A stretch of DNA of 44,942 nt from Tannerellaceae bacterium (GTDB lineage: Bacteria > Bacteroidota > Bacteroidia > Bacteroidales > Tannerellaceae), in the NCBI GenBank assembly GCA_021204405.1, contig JAJPZJ010000123.1, forward strand, positions 1 to 44,942. Direction: 5' to 3'. How positions within the stretch are numbered: position 1 is the stretch's first letter; each line of letters begins with the position of its first letter. The notes beneath the pieces were generated by a model, which worked only from the letters and a program-made list of their open reading frames with translations, was not told the DNA's origin and ran no database searches. A program made the translations under genes and the position numbers. Of this stretch, positions 1-10,550 are shown piece after piece.

Positions 1-53
1 TAACTCCGATTTCAAATCCAGAATTTATAATAGGACATTATGCGGATAATCAT
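1..53. repeat. Left copy of the contig-terminal 53-bp inverted repeat
   Basis: The first 53 bases are the reverse complement of 44889-44941 with only two mismatches (both in the outer 15 bases). Similarity stops abruptly at position 53/54. Both copies therefore read outward from the window into the same sequence, beginning ATGATTATCCGCATAATG, itself a near-palindrome around ATTATCCGCATAAT. The simplest reading is that the contig stops at two copies, or the two ends, of an insertion sequence or another dispersed repeat. No transposase is visible inside the window. Confidence 0.8.
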
Positions 54-178
54 TTGTATAAACACTCCCGCTCCACCAGCAAGATAGGTGCATCCGGGTT
101 ACCTGTACCTAAATACAGGGAATTAGCTTTACAATACGCATATAATTCTTTAAATTCGTCTCTATATTTATACTTCAT
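50..178 (-). pseudogene. N-terminal fragment of a conserved Bacteroidales gene cut by the terminal repeat
   Basis: An ATG at 178 on the minus strand opens 42 codons that start MKYKYRDEFKELYAYCK and contain LYLGTGNPDAPILLV. The reading frame stops at 50-52, exactly where the terminal repeat begins. The GTGNPDAPILLV stretch resembles the start of a family of roughly 200-residue Bacteroidales proteins that I recall being annotated as uracil-DNA-glycosylase-like, but that match is from memory. The rest of the gene is missing, consistent with disruption by the element whose end is at 1-53. No RBS-like sequence is obvious upstream, as is normal for this phylum. Confidence 0.5.
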
Positions 179-263
179 TTTTACACATACTACCAGTTAA
201 GTGTTAAACCAATTTATTTTATATATTTACAATATAATAATAAATCAAAATGTTCCTGCTTAT

Positions 264-821
264 ATGGATAAACAATATAAGGAAGTAGTTCCTACATGTG
301 ACCCAAACTATACTATCAGGTTCTGCACAGACCGGCTTATTATAAGGGATGTAACAGAAAATGATTGTACTTATTTACATACCATTTATACAGATCCTGC
401 CGTAATGCGTTTTATTTCTACCGGCAAATATAACTGGACCGAGGAAGAGATCCGTACTAAATATGCCCGGGCAAATATCAATTATCATGCAGGATATGGC
501 CTGTTTGCCATACAGCCGGTCGGCAATCCGGAAGCGATTGGCGAGGCGGGCTTGTTCAATTCTTTTGGAGACCCTTCTGTGCTGGAGCTGGGATATATAC
601 TTAGCCGCCACTGGTGGGGCAAAGGGTATGGGAAAGAGATTTGCCAGGGATTGGTTGCTTACTGCCGTGATATATTACATATCCGTAAGGTGGTTGCCCG
701 GATGTATGCAGCCAATATAGCTTCGGTAAAGCTATCGGAAGCCGTGGGTATGATAAGGGTTGAGGCAGGTATTACTCCCGACGGGAAAGAGTTTTACCGG
801 TACGAAAGGAAGCTGAACTGA
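264..821 (+). CDS. GNAT-family N-acetyltransferase (RimJ/RimL-like)
   Basis: This 185-residue protein has the layout of RimJ/RimL-type GNAT enzymes, which move an acetyl group from acetyl-CoA to an amine. The N-terminal strand FCTDRLIIRDVTENDCTYL is followed by LELGYILSRHWWGKGYGKE, whose GKGYGKE is the acetyl-CoA pyrophosphate-binding motif A, and by the C-terminal VARMYAANIASVKLSEAVG segment. I prefer the ATG at 264 (MDKQYKEVV) over one at 201, because the extra 21 residues would be hydrophobic, low-complexity and unlike the family. The substrate cannot be read from sequence. The gene stands alone and converges on the minus-strand lipoprotein that ends 9 bases downstream. Confidence 0.85.
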   Translation: MDKQYKEVVPTCDPNYTIRFCTDRLIIRDVTENDCTYLHTIYTDPAVMRFISTGKYNWTEEEIRTKYARANINYHAGYGLFAIQPVGNPEAIGEAGLFNSFGDPSVLELGYILSRHWWGKGYGKEICQGLVAYCRDILHIRKVVARMYAANIASVKLSEAVGMIRVEAGITPDGKEFYRYERKLN

Positions 822-829
822 CAGTCGGT

Positions 830-1701
830 TTACCAACGCATATTTTCTACTGTCCAGGTCCCTTCGTATGTTACTGTTACACGGTTAATCGTTTCAGCAG
901 GATATAATTGCTGGTAACCGGCAGTTAGATCAAATGTCAGCACGCAATTGACATTTGCCTCACTGGTTTCGGTTATCGTAAAATTATAACTCAGTTCATC
1001 GGTAACCAGGTGGGTAGCTGCCGGGCCATACCCATCCGAGGTAAAAGTATCTGTTATAGTAGTACTTGGTACAGCGGCTACTGATCCTTCCGGAATTATA
1101 AAGGTTATATAATCAACTTCTCCCTGCAGAAATGCCGTATATTTGAATTTAAATAGGCTCACATACTCTTTCCCCGATGGGAGCCATGTAGAATTTTGAA
1201 GATCTTCCAGGATAGCCACATCCATATCCGGACTCCCTGTCTCTACCGTATAAACAGGCGATGGATAAAATAATAGTAAACGGCATATGAAGTATTTACA
1301 TTAATGTAAAACGGTAAAATCAGCCTTTCCTGCTCGCCACTCTTACTCATTACCCCAATATATTTCTCTTCCAAACCTATTGATTTAGCCACTACCTGGT
1401 ATTGCAGATATCCTTCCTGGTCGCTCTCAATACTTTCTAACTTCCCATCGGTCATGATTGAATAATCTTCTTTTTCTTCAATATAAAACCTGAGCGTATC
1501 ACCAATAGCTAACCGGATCTCTTCTTCTTCATCTATCGGAAATTTGGTAATACTTCCTTCACGGATATAAAAAATATCTACATCTACCTTCATACGTTCT
1601 TCTTCACCGGAAATAGTATTATCTGTATCCTTTTCGCTGGAGCAACAAACAGTGGTAAATAATATAGCTAAGAAAGTAAGTATAGTAAACTTGTTATTCA
1701 T
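830..1701 (-). CDS. Putative lipoprotein, about 290 residues, one frameshift
   Basis: The N-terminus (MNNKFTILTFLAILFTTVCCSS) is a lipoprotein signal ending in a Cys-Cys lipobox, so the mature protein should be lipid-anchored. The middle is acidic and the C-terminal half (TWTVENMRW end) is rich in beta-strand-forming residues, as in surface or periplasmic beta-sandwich proteins. I do not recognise a family. Two open frames, 1243-1701 and 830-1225, join into one protein if a single T is added to the TTTT run near 1273 on the minus strand, giving ...YYYFYPSPVYTVETG.... The joined length is a whole number of codons (291). A homopolymer sequencing error is more likely than true inactivation. Confidence 0.6.
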
Positions 1702-1840
1702 AAGTAGTAATTATTCTATTAAACAGTATTTTCCGTAGTTACATATAAAACAAACGGATAACCGGATGAATAGAAAATAAAATCTACCAAAGCACAGAAA
1801 ATTTTCTATAAACAAGGAGTTTTAGCAGATGAAAAGGCTC

Positions 1841-2055
1841 TTACTTATCTGTTAGCAGCCCGAATTTACCCAGTAGGGTATTACCTGCGGATACCGAAAG
1901 CCCGATCGTTTTCAGATCACCGGGTACAAATATGCGGCCGGAAAAAACCTGCCGGGCTTCGGCTGTATAGGAAGCTTTACGGGTAGCCAGTTTCTTATCT
2001 TCTGTATGATAAAGTACGAGGTGCTGTATGTTAAGCTGAATACGAATAATTTCAT
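1841..2055 (-). CDS. Small hypothetical protein, 71 residues, one frameshift
   Basis: An ATG at 2055 on the minus strand is followed after two codons by a run AAA. Adding one A gives a continuous 71-residue frame ending at a TAA at 1841-1843: MKIIRIQLNIQHLVLYHT, then a middle with GRIFVPGDLKTIGLSVSAGN and a C-terminus GLLTDK. The same one-base correction in a homopolymer recurs across the window, which raises confidence. There is no signal peptide or membrane segment, and I recognise no family. It starts about 25 bases from the GC-rich palindromic repeat at 2082-2186. The alternative is non-coding DNA between clpB and the lipoprotein. Confidence 0.4.
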
Positions 2056-2081
2056 TATTTATTAATAAAAATAAGAAAACC

Positions 2082-2186
2082 GAGTTCCCCGCGCAGACGG
2101 GGACCGCATAAAAAGTAACCGTTTCAATTATATAAATAGAAATAGTCTGTCTGTTTTAATGCGATCCCCGCCTGCGCGGGGAACTC
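2082..2186. repeat. GC-rich palindromic intergenic repeat, copy 1
   Basis: The left arm (GAGTTCCCCGCGCAGACGG at 2082, running on to GGACCGCAT) is matched by an inverted right arm (ATGCGATCCCCGCCTGCGC at 2159 on to GGGGAACTC). The arms are about 28 bases with two mismatches, around an AT-rich centre of about 50 bases. Each arm also folds on itself (CCCCGC...GCGGGG). Related copies lie at 13440, 27663, 29283 and 35102. This copy lies between clpB and the small protein upstream of it. Confidence 0.85.
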
Positions 2187-2270
2187 AGTCTTTGTTACAA
2201 TCAGGGGAAAACAACAGAACGAGCCATCCGGTTGGATAACTCGTTCTTATCATTATTATTCTTCTTCCCG

Positions 2271-4859
2271 TTAGTTACGGAATACTAACTGATCCCTTTC
2301 CACATCAATCGTGATCGGATGGGCATTATCCACCTGCCCGGCCAGCAGTTGTTTGGATAATTCATTCAATACATACCGCTGGATTACCCGTTTGACAGGA
2401 CGTGCACCAAACTGCGGGTCGAAGCCTTCGCGGGCAATGTAACGCAGGGCTGCATCCGTAAATTCGAGGGCAATGCCGTTTTTAGCCAGCGAGCGTTTTA
2501 CACTATTCAATTGCAGGCGTACGATCTGGCCGATCTCTTCCTGGTTGAGCGGTGTAAACATGATGATCTCGTCGATGCGGTTGAGGAACTCCGGACGGAT
2601 ATTCTTCTTCAGTAATTCCAGTACCTGTATTTTGGTTTCATCTACTACCTGTTCGTGGTTTTCGGGAGTCATCTTCTCGAAATTTTCACGGATTAGGGAG
2701 GAGCCCATATTGCTGGTCATAATAATGATCGTATTCTTGAAGTTTACGATCCGGCCTTTGTTATCGGTCAGCCGTCCGTCGTCCAATACCTGTAACAGGA
2801 TATTGAATACATCGGGGTGAGCCTTTTCGATCTCATCAAACAGTACTACCGAATAAGGTTTGCGGCGTATGGCTTCCGTAAGCTGTCCGCCTTCGTCGTA
2901 ACCCACATATCCCGGAGGAGCACCAATCAGGCGGGTGGCACTGAACTTTTCCTGGTATTCGCTCATATCGATGCGGGTCATCATATTCTCATCGTCAAAC
3001 AAATATTCAGCCAGTGCTTTAGCCAGCTCGGTTTTACCCACCCCGGTTGTACCCAGGAAGATAAACGAGCCGATCGGGCGTTTAGGGTCCTGCAAGCCGG
3101 CCCGGCTACGGCGTACCGCATCGGCAATAGCCCCAATAGCCTCTTCCTGCCCGATCACACGGGTATGCAGTTCAGACTCCAGGCGTAGCAGCTTATCTTT
3201 TTCACTCTGCATCATTTTGTTTACCGGTATACCAGTCCAGCGTGATACGACATCGGCAATATCTTCACTGTCTACCTCTTCCTTAATCATCGCCTGTCCG
3301 GCCTGCATTCGGTGGAGCTGTTCCTGTACCTGTACAATCTCCTCCTCTTTGGCTTTAATGGTACCATAACGAAGTTCGGCCACTTTACCATAGTCGCCTT
3401 CCCGCTCTGCACGGTCGGCCTGGTATTTGAGGTCTTCAATATCCACCTTATTCTGCTGGATCTTGTTGATCAGTGCCCGTTCGCTTTCCCATTTCGCTTT
3501 CTGTTTGGTTTCCTCCTCCTTCAGGTTGGTGATCTCCTGGGTAAGCTGTTCCAATTTAGCTGTATCATCCTCGCGTTTGATAGCTTCCCGCTCAATCTCC
3601 AGTTGCTTGATACGGCGTGATATTTCGTCGAGCGATTCAGGCACGGAGTTGACCTGTAGCTGTAACCGGGCAGCTGCTTCGTCCATCAGGTCGATCGCCT
3701 TATCGGGCAGGAAGCGGTCGGTTATGTAACGGGATGAAAGTTGTACGGCCGAAATAATGGCATCGTCTTTAATACGTACCTTATGATGGTTTTCGTACTT
3801 CTCTTTCAGTCCACGCAGGATCGAGATGGTATCCAGTTCATCGGGCTCATCGACAGTAACGATCTGAAAACGGCGTTCGAGCGCTTTATCTTTCTCGAAA
3901 TACTTTTGGTATTCATCCAGGGTGGTAGCACCGATCGATCGTAGTTCACCCCGTGCCAAAGCAGGTTTGAGGATATTAGCGGCATCCATTGCCCCATCGC
4001 TTTTACCGGCTCCCACCAGCGTATGGATCTCGTCGATAAAGAGAATGATCTCGCCATCCGACCGGGTTACCTCGTTAACTACCGATTTCAGGCGTTCTTC
4101 AAATTCACCTTTATATTTAGCGCCGGCAATCAGCGCACCCATATCCAGCGAGTAGATTTGTTTACTTTTCAGGTTTTCAGGTACGTCGCCCCGGATAATA
4201 CGGTGTGCCAGTCCTTCGGCAATGGCTGTTTTACCTACACCGGGCTCACCGATCAGGATCGGGTTATTCTTGGTACGGCGGCTTAGGATCTGGCGCACAC
4301 GGCGTATCTCGTCGTCGCGTCCGATCACCGGGTCGAGCTTACCACTCCGGGCACGCTCATTTAGGTTGATAGCATACTTACCCAGGGCGTCGTAGGTATC
4401 TTCGGCCGACTGGCTGGTTACCTTATTGCCCTTACGCAGTTCTTCAATAGCTTTACGCAAGTCCTGCTCGGTCATACCGGCATCTTTCAAAATCTGGGAT
4501 GCGGTACTCTTTTCGGTAAGCAGTGCCAGGAAGATAGGCTCAAGGGAAACATACTGGTCGCCCATTTTACCGGAGTAATCTACTGCTTTCTGCAAAACAG
4601 CGTTACTCTCTTTAGAGAGATAAGGTTCACCACCCGATACCCTGGGGTAAGATTGGATCTGGCGGTCAAGGATCATATTCAGGTTCTGTGCATTTATCCC
4701 CAGTTTCTGGAAGATAAAATTGGTAACACTCTCACCCGTCATAATGACAGCCTTCAGCAAATGCACCGGCTCAATCACCTGCTGGTTATTCTGGGTAACC
4801 AACTGGATCGCCTGTTGCACAGCCTCTTGGGCTTTGATAGTGAAATTATTCAAATTCAT
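2271..4859 (-). CDS. clpB: ATP-dependent disaggregase ClpB
   Basis: ClpB is the cytosolic Hsp100 AAA+ hexamer that, with DnaK, pulls proteins out of aggregates after stress. The 862-residue length is normal. Visible in order are the N-terminal Clp repeat domain (1-145), the first AAA+ domain with Walker A GEPGVGKT at 204-211 and Walker [11 protein letters not shown], and the charged coiled-coil middle domain (roughly 400-530) that separates ClpB from ClpA/C. The second AAA+ domain follows with GTTGVGKT and [11 protein letters not shown], then the C-terminal small domain ending DQLVFRN. The frame is uninterrupted. A GGAG lies about 13 bases before the ATG, but no heat-shock operator is evident. 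It follows pgl on the same strand after about 110 bases, probably with its own promoter. Confidence 0.98.
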   Translation of the reverse strand: MNLNNFTIKAQEAVQQAIQLVTQNNQQVIEPVHLLKAVIMTGESVTNFIFQKLGINAQNLNMILDRQIQSYPRVSGGEPYLSKESNAVLQKAVDYSGKMGDQYVSLEPIFLALLTEKSTASQILKDAGMTEQDLRKAIEELRKGNKVTSQSAEDTYDALGKYAINLNERARSGKLDPVIGRDDEIRRVRQILSRRTKNNPILIGEPGVGKTAIAEGLAHRIIRGDVPENLKSKQIYSLDMGALIAGAKYKGEFEERLKSVVNEVTRSDGEIILFIDEIHTLVGAGKSDGAMDAANILKPALARGELRSIGATTLDEYQKYFEKDKALERRFQIVTVDEPDELDTISILRGLKEKYENHHKVRIKDDAIISAVQLSSRYITDRFLPDKAIDLMDEAAARLQLQVNSVPESLDEISRRIKQLEIEREAIKREDDTAKLEQLTQEITNLKEEETKQKAKWESERALINKIQQNKVDIEDLKYQADRAEREGDYGKVAELRYGTIKAKEEEIVQVQEQLHRMQAGQAMIKEEVDSEDIADVVSRWTGIPVNKMMQSEKDKLLRLESELHTRVIGQEEAIGAIADAVRRSRAGLQDPKRPIGSFIFLGTTGVGKTELAKALAEYLFDDENMMTRIDMSEYQEKFSATRLIGAPPGYVGYDEGGQLTEAIRRKPYSVVLFDEIEKAHPDVFNILLQVLDDGRLTDNKGRIVNFKNTIIIMTSNMGSSLIRENFEKMTPENHEQVVDETKIQVLELLKKNIRPEFLNRIDEIIMFTPLNQEEIGQIVRLQLNSVKRSLAKNGIALEFTDAALRYIAREGFDPQFGARPVKRVIQRYVLNELSKQLLAGQVDNAHPITIDVERDQLVFRN

Positions 4860-4971
4860 TCTTTTATATCTCCTTTCATATATCTTTTCGTTAGTTATAT
4901 CTGGTAATAGGAATACAAATTAAATGCCATTAAGAATAAATGACAAATTGACACAACTCCACTCCATACAC

Positions 4972-5672
4972 TCAGGTAGCGGCAAACACAACAGGATTAT
5001 CGGCATGTGCCAGGATATAAGAGGCCGGCGTAGGATGTACCGGCGAAAAACCCTGCATCAATTGTCCCAGTACACCGGCTTTCCCTTTTCCCAGCAGCGG
5101 TACCAGCAGCGGGCTACCGTTCAGGAGAAAAGGGCCGCTCATGGTCACCCGCCGTTGGCCGCTTACCGGATGCCGGGCGATCGCATAAGGTCTGCGCTCC
5201 ATTAATAAGCCCGGTTGATTAGGGAAGATGGAGACCGTGTGCATATCATTGCCTATCCCCAGGATAATACAATCATAGAAAGGAAGACCTTCACGTTTGG
5301 GCAATAAGGCACATACGAGGTCTGAATAATAACGGGCTTCTGCTTCGGGTATCTCCTCTCCTTTGATCCGGTGGATATATTCGCCCGGCACCTGAAGCGG
5401 ATTGAAAAACAGGGCTTCGGCATGTTCGTAATTACTATCCGGACCCGCGCAGGAGGGACACAACGCTCGTCTACCCAGAAATAGCGGATCTGTTGCCAGG
5501 GCAAACGCTCGCGGTACTCACTGGCCCAGAGGGCAAACATGGCTTTGGCACTATCGCCTCCGGAGAGGGCCAGGTTAAAAATACGGCTTCCTTTTTCCTT
5601 TACCAGCAAAGCCAGCCGGTTGGTCAGGGCACGGAGTGCTTCCGTGCTGTCGGGATAATTATCAATCTGCAT
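4972..5672 (-). CDS. pgl: 6-phosphogluconolactonase, one frameshift
   Basis: This enzyme hydrolyses 6-phosphogluconolactone to 6-phosphogluconate, the second step of the oxidative pentose phosphate pathway. The N-terminal part has LALSGGDSAKAMFALWASE and the active-site stretch IRYFWVDERCVPP. The frame then changes and continues as PDSNYEHAEALFF and ILGIGNDMHTVSIFP (the usual GxGxDGHxxSxFP motif). One base missing in the GCGCGGGTCCGG stretch near 5455 explains the break, and the corrected length is 233 residues, typical for the family. IGNDMHT carries N-D-M where D-G-H is usual, which deserves a check. It lies 15 bases after zwf, last in the gnd-zwf-pgl set. Confidence 0.9.
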
Positions 5673-5687
5673 AGGTATAGTTATTTT

Positions 5688-7147
5688 TTATTCACACGGA
5701 CATGCTTCGGGTATAGCAATGAGGCGGATTTTCTCCACCGGTCCATCCTGCCCGGGCGGATAATAGTATAAACCCTTATCTCCTTTCTTTTTCCACCATG
5801 CCAGAACAGGGTCGATAAACTTCCAGCTGGCTTCGAGGGCATCGCTACGGGAATAGAGGGTAGAATCCCCCAGCATAGCATCCAGCAATAGCCGCTCATA
5901 GGCATCGGGTAATGAGTCTTTGGTAATAGAATCGTACCGGAAGTCCATACTTATCTGTTTAACACGGAAACCGGCTCCCGGTATCTTCAATCCGAATTTC
6001 AGTGAGATTCCTTCATCAGGCTGGATACGGATGACCAGTTTATTACAAGAGCCTCCCGAGCACTGCCCGGCAAAGAGCAGATGCGGGGTAGCCTTGAAAT
6101 GGATGATTACTTCCGAATTCTTTTCGGGTAGTTTTTTACCGGTTGACAAAAAGAAAGGTACCCTACTCCACCGCCAGTTGTCGATATAAAACTTCATGAC
6201 AACGAAGGTTTCGGTTGTCGAACCGGGCGTTACATCTTTTTCTTCCTGGTAACCTTCATACTGTCCGCGTACCACATACTTATCGATTTCTTCGTCTGCA
6301 TAGGGACGTACGGCACGGAACACTTTCACAATTTCGTCGCGGATCGGTTCAGGATCAAATACAGCGGGCGACTCCATGGCTACAAAACCCATCAATTGCA
6401 TCAGATGGTTCTGGATCATATCACGCATAGCGCCTGATTTGTCGTAGTATTTACCCCGTTCTTCTATACCGATCGATTCGGATACATTGATCTCCACCGA
6501 ATCGATATAATGCCGCCCCCACAAAGGTTCGAATATACCATTAGAGAAACGCAGTACTAGGATATTCTGTACGGTTTCTTTACCCAGGTAATGGTCGATC
6601 CGGTAAATCTCATCTTCGTGGAAGATGGCAGTAAGGCGGCAGTTTAGCTTTTGGGCAGTCTCCAGGCTGGTGCCAAATGGCTTCTCCACTACAATCCGCC
6701 GCCAGCCACCGGCAGTGGTAGCACGGTTCATATGGTTCTGTTTGAGTGCAGTTGGTACCAGCTCGTACATAACAGGCGGAGTAGCCAGGTAATAAAGAAT
6801 CCGGTCGGGTATCTGGTTGTCGCGGACCACAACATTTATTTTCTCACGCAGGTGCGCATATTCGGCCGGGTTAACTGAGTTGAAAGAGACATAATATACT
6901 TTCGCCAGGAAAGCATCCAGTTCAGCCTCATCAATCTCCCCATGTTTTTCTCTGCCCGTATATGGTTGCCCTGATCCTGCCGGAAAGCTTCGTCGGTATA
7001 TACCGTGCGCGATGCCCCCAGGATAGCAAAATGAGCAGACAACATCCGGCGGCGGTGCAATTCGAAAAGCGACGGCATAAGCTTGCGCTCGGTCAGGTCG
7101 CCCGAAGCTCCGAAGATAACTAGTAACTGGTCGGATGGATATCTCAT
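5688..7147 (-). CDS. zwf: Glucose-6-phosphate 1-dehydrogenase, one frameshift
   Basis: This enzyme oxidises glucose-6-phosphate to 6-phosphogluconolactone with NADP+ or NAD+, feeding the oxidative pentose phosphate branch. The dinucleotide-binding motif IFGASGDLTERKL is near the N-terminus, the catalytic signature RIDHYLGKETVQN is in the middle, and the C-terminal domain is complete to ACPCE. The frame breaks after ...IRAEK and resumes as HGEIDEAELDAFLAKVYYVSF. Adding one A to the A5 run near 6947 restores a 486-residue protein, the normal length. The start MRYPSDQLLVIFG lies 12 bases after the gnd stop, so co-transcription with gnd and pgl is likely. Confidence 0.94.
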
Positions 7148-7159
7148 AACAGTCTTGGT

Positions 7160-8620
7160 TTAACGGTTGTATACAGTAGATACATTTTCGCTTCCCACAC
7201 CATTCCAGTCGGTATGGAAGAAGGTACCCTGCGGCTGGTCTGTCCGTTCGTACAGGTGGGCACCGAAGAAGTCGCGCTGTGCCTGGATAAGGTTGGCTAC
7301 CGAATGCAAGGTACACAGTCCGTCAAAATAACTGAGTCCCGAACTCATACCCGGCACCGCTATGCCCCGGAGGGCAGCCTGCGACACAACTTTCCGCCAG
7401 GCGGGCAGGCAGGCACTGATCTTTTCGCGGAAGAAGGTATCGAACAACAGGTTTTCCAACCCTTTATTAGTTGCATAGGCATCGGTTATTTTCTGTAGGA
7501 ATACCGAACGAATAATGCACCCTTTACGCCAGATCTTAGCGATGGTTCCACAATCCAGTTCCCATTGATATCGGTTGGAAGCACGGATAATCAGTGAGAA
7601 TCCCTGGGCGTACGAGATCAGTTTGGCGGCATACAAAGCCTGCCGAACCTCTTCCGGGGTTACTGCTAAAGGAGTGGCCTCTGTCTGGTCGGTAGCATAC
7701 AGCCGGGAAGCTTCCGTGCGTTCGGCATACAAGGCCGATAAAAGACGGGCATATACAGCCTCGGTAATCAATGTAAGCGGATCGCTCTCGTCGAGTGCTG
7801 TCATTACCGCCCATTTACCGGTGCCTTTCTGGCCGGCTACATCCAGAATATGATCGATCAGGGGGCTTCCGTCGGCATCTTTCACTCCCAAAATACGGGC
7901 GGTAATCTCGATCAGGTAGCTTTCCAGTTCCCCTTTGTTCCACTCACTGAAGGTATCCACCAGTTGGTTCAGGTTCATATGAAGTCCATGCCGGAGGAGT
8001 GAATAAGCTTCGGCGATCAGTTGCATATCGCCATATTCAATCCCGTTATGTACGGTCTTTACAAAATGGCCGGCTCCTCCCCGTCCGATCCATTGGCAGC
8101 AAGGTGTCCCATCATCTAGTTTAGCTGCAATAGCCTGCAAGATATCGCTTACCATCGGCCACGCCTCGGGCGATCCGCCGGGCATAATAGAAGGGCCTGT
8201 CAGGGCGCCTACCTCGCCTCCCGATATACCGGTACTGATATACCAGAGACCATTGTCTTCCACTTGCTTAACCCGGCGTTCAGTGTCGTGGAAATCGGAA
8301 TTACCTCCATCAATAATCACATCACCCAGGGTAAGGAAAGGGACTAACTGGGAGATCACATCGTCTACAGGGTCGCCAGCCCGTACCATCATCATTATTT
8401 TGCGGGGCATTTTGAGCGAGCTTACCAGCTCTTCAATGGTATGCGTGCCAATGAAATTCCTGCCGGCAGCCCGCCCGGTCATAAAGCGTTCTACCACTCC
8501 TTCTTCGCCGGGTGCATTCCGGTTATATACGGCCACCCGGAAGCCTTTGCTTTCCATATTCATGGCGAGGTTCTCGCCCATTACGGCCAGCCCGATCATT
8601 CCTATATCTGCTAATTCCAT
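7160..8620 (-). CDS. gnd: 6-phosphogluconate dehydrogenase (decarboxylating)
   Basis: This enzyme converts 6-phosphogluconate to ribulose-5-phosphate and CO2, producing NADPH. The 486-residue frame is intact. It shows the nucleotide-binding start IGMIGLAVMGENLAMNM, the substrate-binding signature STGISGGEVGALTGPSIMPGG, the catalytic region HFVKTVHNGIEYGDMQ, and the C-terminal tail FFHTDWNGVGS that reaches into the dimer partner. It is the first metabolic gene of the minus-strand set gnd-zwf-pgl, and an AraC-type regulator ends 31 bases upstream of its start. Confidence 0.97.
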   Translation of the reverse strand: MELADIGMIGLAVMGENLAMNMESKGFRVAVYNRNAPGEEGVVERFMTGRAAGRNFIGTHTIEELVSSLKMPRKIMMMVRAGDPVDDVISQLVPFLTLGDVIIDGGNSDFHDTERRVKQVEDNGLWYISTGISGGEVGALTGPSIMPGGSPEAWPMVSDILQAIAAKLDDGTPCCQWIGRGGAGHFVKTVHNGIEYGDMQLIAEAYSLLRHGLHMNLNQLVDTFSEWNKGELESYLIEITARILGVKDADGSPLIDHILDVAGQKGTGKWAVMTALDESDPLTLITEAVYARLLSALYAERTEASRLYATDQTEATPLAVTPEEVRQALYAAKLISYAQGFSLIIRASNRYQWELDCGTIAKIWRKGCIIRSVFLQKITDAYATNKGLENLLFDTFFREKISACLPAWRKVVSQAALRGIAVPGMSSGLSYFDGLCTLHSVANLIQAQRDFFGAHLYERTDQPQGTFFHTDWNGVGSENVSTVYNR

Positions 8621-8651
8621 GTTGGTATGTTTTTTTTCGCGGTTATCTGGT

Positions 8652-9459
8652 TTATCTTATATCCATCGGGAGTTTACCTGTATTGCGCCTGAACCAGCGT
8701 GTAAATGTGTCGTGGTTGGAAAAGCCAAGCATGGTGGCAATCTGACCCGGACGCAGGTTGGTTTTGGTAAGCAGGTCGTTGGCTTCGAACAACACATATT
8801 TACTAATCCATTCGGCTGCCGACATATCCGAGTAGCGGCGGCAATAGTTATTCAGTTTCAGGGTACTTACTTCCAGTTTTTTCGGCATAGAAATAGGCCG
8901 GCGAGTGATGGTAACGGCTTATCAGGCGTGCAAAGTTACGCAAGATAGCCGGCACACCCGTATCTTTATTTCCGGAAGCTTGAACCGGATTCTGTATACT
9001 GATAATCAGGGCACGCAGCAACGATTCAACCACCCGGACACGTACCTCGCGCACTTTATTTATTTCCGTATCGATCAGTTGGATAAGTGTAGTCAATTCG
9101 TCGATCTCGGCCGAACGGAGCTTCCTGAAATAGAGGCGCTGGCGATTCACGAATATACTTTCGGATACATAAATAATAGTCCCTTCAAATTTGGTTTTGG
9201 TAAGCGGTTCGACCGTATCTATATCGGTACTGGATGCGAGCAATATATAATCCGGTGATATTTCACACCGCTCGCCACTTATTTTACATATCAGTTTTCC
9301 GGCAACGCACCAGGCTAATAGTGTACCGCGCTCGTCAGGCAACGCAGGAAACGACTCCGTACCGGAGAAATGGTATATTTTCAGATATTGTTCAAGATTT
9401 AGTTCTGCTACTGATACCGTATAATAGAGATCAGCCGGAAAGACTTTTTTTATTTCCAT
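8652..9459 (-). CDS. AraC-family transcriptional regulator upstream of gnd, one frameshift
   Basis: The N-terminal 190 residues look like an AraC effector domain (MEIKKVFPADLYYTVSVAE...). The C-terminus holds the helix-turn-helix pair, with ANDLLTKTNLRPGQIATMLG and FSNHDTFTRWFRRNTGKLP. The frame breaks at FYAEK inside an A6 run near 8880. Removing one A joins the halves as FYAEKLEVSTLKLNNYCRR and gives 268 residues, the usual size. It is co-oriented with gnd-zwf-pgl and ends 31 bases before gnd, so a role in controlling that operon is a reasonable but unproven inference. The effector is unknown. Confidence 0.85.
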
Positions 9460-9584
9460 AGTTAATGATTGATAACGTATTACACTTTTGGTATTAAATA
9501 CTTAAAGGCTTTTTTAAGTTTAACCGGGCACGTTTTAATAACACTTTACTATTTTTTTAAACTATGCCTCTGGGTTTTTAGTTT

Positions 9585-9592
9585 TATATTTG
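9585..9592 (+). promoter_or_regulatory. Bacteroidetes -7 box upstream of the DUF2156 gene
   Basis: TATATTTG matches TAnnTTTG exactly and lies 28 bases before the ATG at 9620. No TTG is seen at the -33 position, so support is the -7 box and its spacing only. Confidence 0.5.
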
Positions 9593-9619
9593 TATCCGGA
9601 AGTGAACAGTTAAAACAAC

Positions 9620-10522
9620 ATGGAACTAGCATTCAAACCAATTACAATAGACGATAAAGCACTGATCACCTCATATACGTACCTTTCTGCCTATCGAAAC
9701 TGCGATTTTGCATTTGCGAATATGTGTAGCTGGCGTTTCCTGTGTGGGAGTGAGTTTACGGTTATCAATGGCTTTATGGCGATCCGGTTCCGGATCGAAC
9801 ACAATTCACAACTGGCCTATATGATGCCTGCCGGAAAAGGCAACCTCAACGATATTATTCCGCTGCTTGAGGAAGATGCCCGGCAGCAGGGAAGTGAATT
9901 CTGCCTAATAGGAATTACCCCGAAGGCTAAAGTAAAATTACAGGTGGAAATGCCGGGCTACCTATCCTTCCTGCCCGAACGCGATTATTTCGATTATATC
10001 TACCTGCGGGAGAACCTTGCTACATTAACGGGCAAGAAATACCAGTCGAAACGAAACCATATCAATAATTTCAAAAAACAATATGCTTACAGGTATGTAC
10101 CCATTACCAGTGAGATCATTGACCAATGCCTGCAATTACAGTGCAAATGGTATCAGGCCAACTGGACGGAAGAGGATGCGGACGACCTGCATGACGAACG
10201 CTGCTCCATGGTATATGCGTTAAATAATTTCCAGGCGCTTGGCCTCGAAGGGGGCGCTTTATGTGTGGATGGGAAAGTAATCGCTTTTACCTACGGAAGC
10301 CCCATCAATCCGGATACATTCTGCGTACATGTAGAGAAAGCCGATGTGAATTATGAAGGAGCGTATACAGTGATCAACCAGGAGTTTGCCTCGCACATTC
10401 CGGAGCAATATACCTATATCAACCGTGAAGAAGACCTGGGCATCCCGGGACTACGCCAGGCTAAGCTTTCCTATAAGCCGATTATCCTGTTGGAAAAATA
10501 TGCTGCAACCAGGAAAGTTTAA
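9620..10522 (+). CDS. DUF2156 (phosphatidylglycerol lysyltransferase-like) domain protein
   Basis: This 300-residue cytosolic protein matches the DUF2156 family, a pair of GNAT-like folds related to the C-terminal domain of MprF lysyltransferases but without membrane segments. Recognisable stretches are FKPITIDDKALITSYTYLS at the start, YDYIYLRENLATLTGKKYQ-like sequence near residue 130, KRNHINNFKK, and the C-terminal NREEDLGIPGLRQAKLSYKP. The protein's substrate is unknown. The next gene, another GNAT-fold enzyme, starts 28 bases downstream on the same strand, and the pair is commonly adjacent in Bacteroidales genomes as I recall them, so the two probably form an operon. Confidence 0.85.
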   Translation: MELAFKPITIDDKALITSYTYLSAYRNCDFAFANMCSWRFLCGSEFTVINGFMAIRFRIEHNSQLAYMMPAGKGNLNDIIPLLEEDARQQGSEFCLIGITPKAKVKLQVEMPGYLSFLPERDYFDYIYLRENLATLTGKKYQSKRNHINNFKKQYAYRYVPITSEIIDQCLQLQCKWYQANWTEEDADDLHDERCSMVYALNNFQALGLEGGALCVDGKVIAFTYGSPINPDTFCVHVEKADVNYEGAYTVINQEFASHIPEQYTYINREEDLGIPGLRQAKLSYKPIILLEKYAATRKV

Positions 10523-10550
10523 TTTTGTTATTTAAAGAAAACAGTTAGTT

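Noticed and set aside
2473..4923. Several open frames of 60-150 codons on the plus strand opposite clpB.
   Set aside because: They are shadows of the clpB coding frame with no start context, family likeness or independent evidence.
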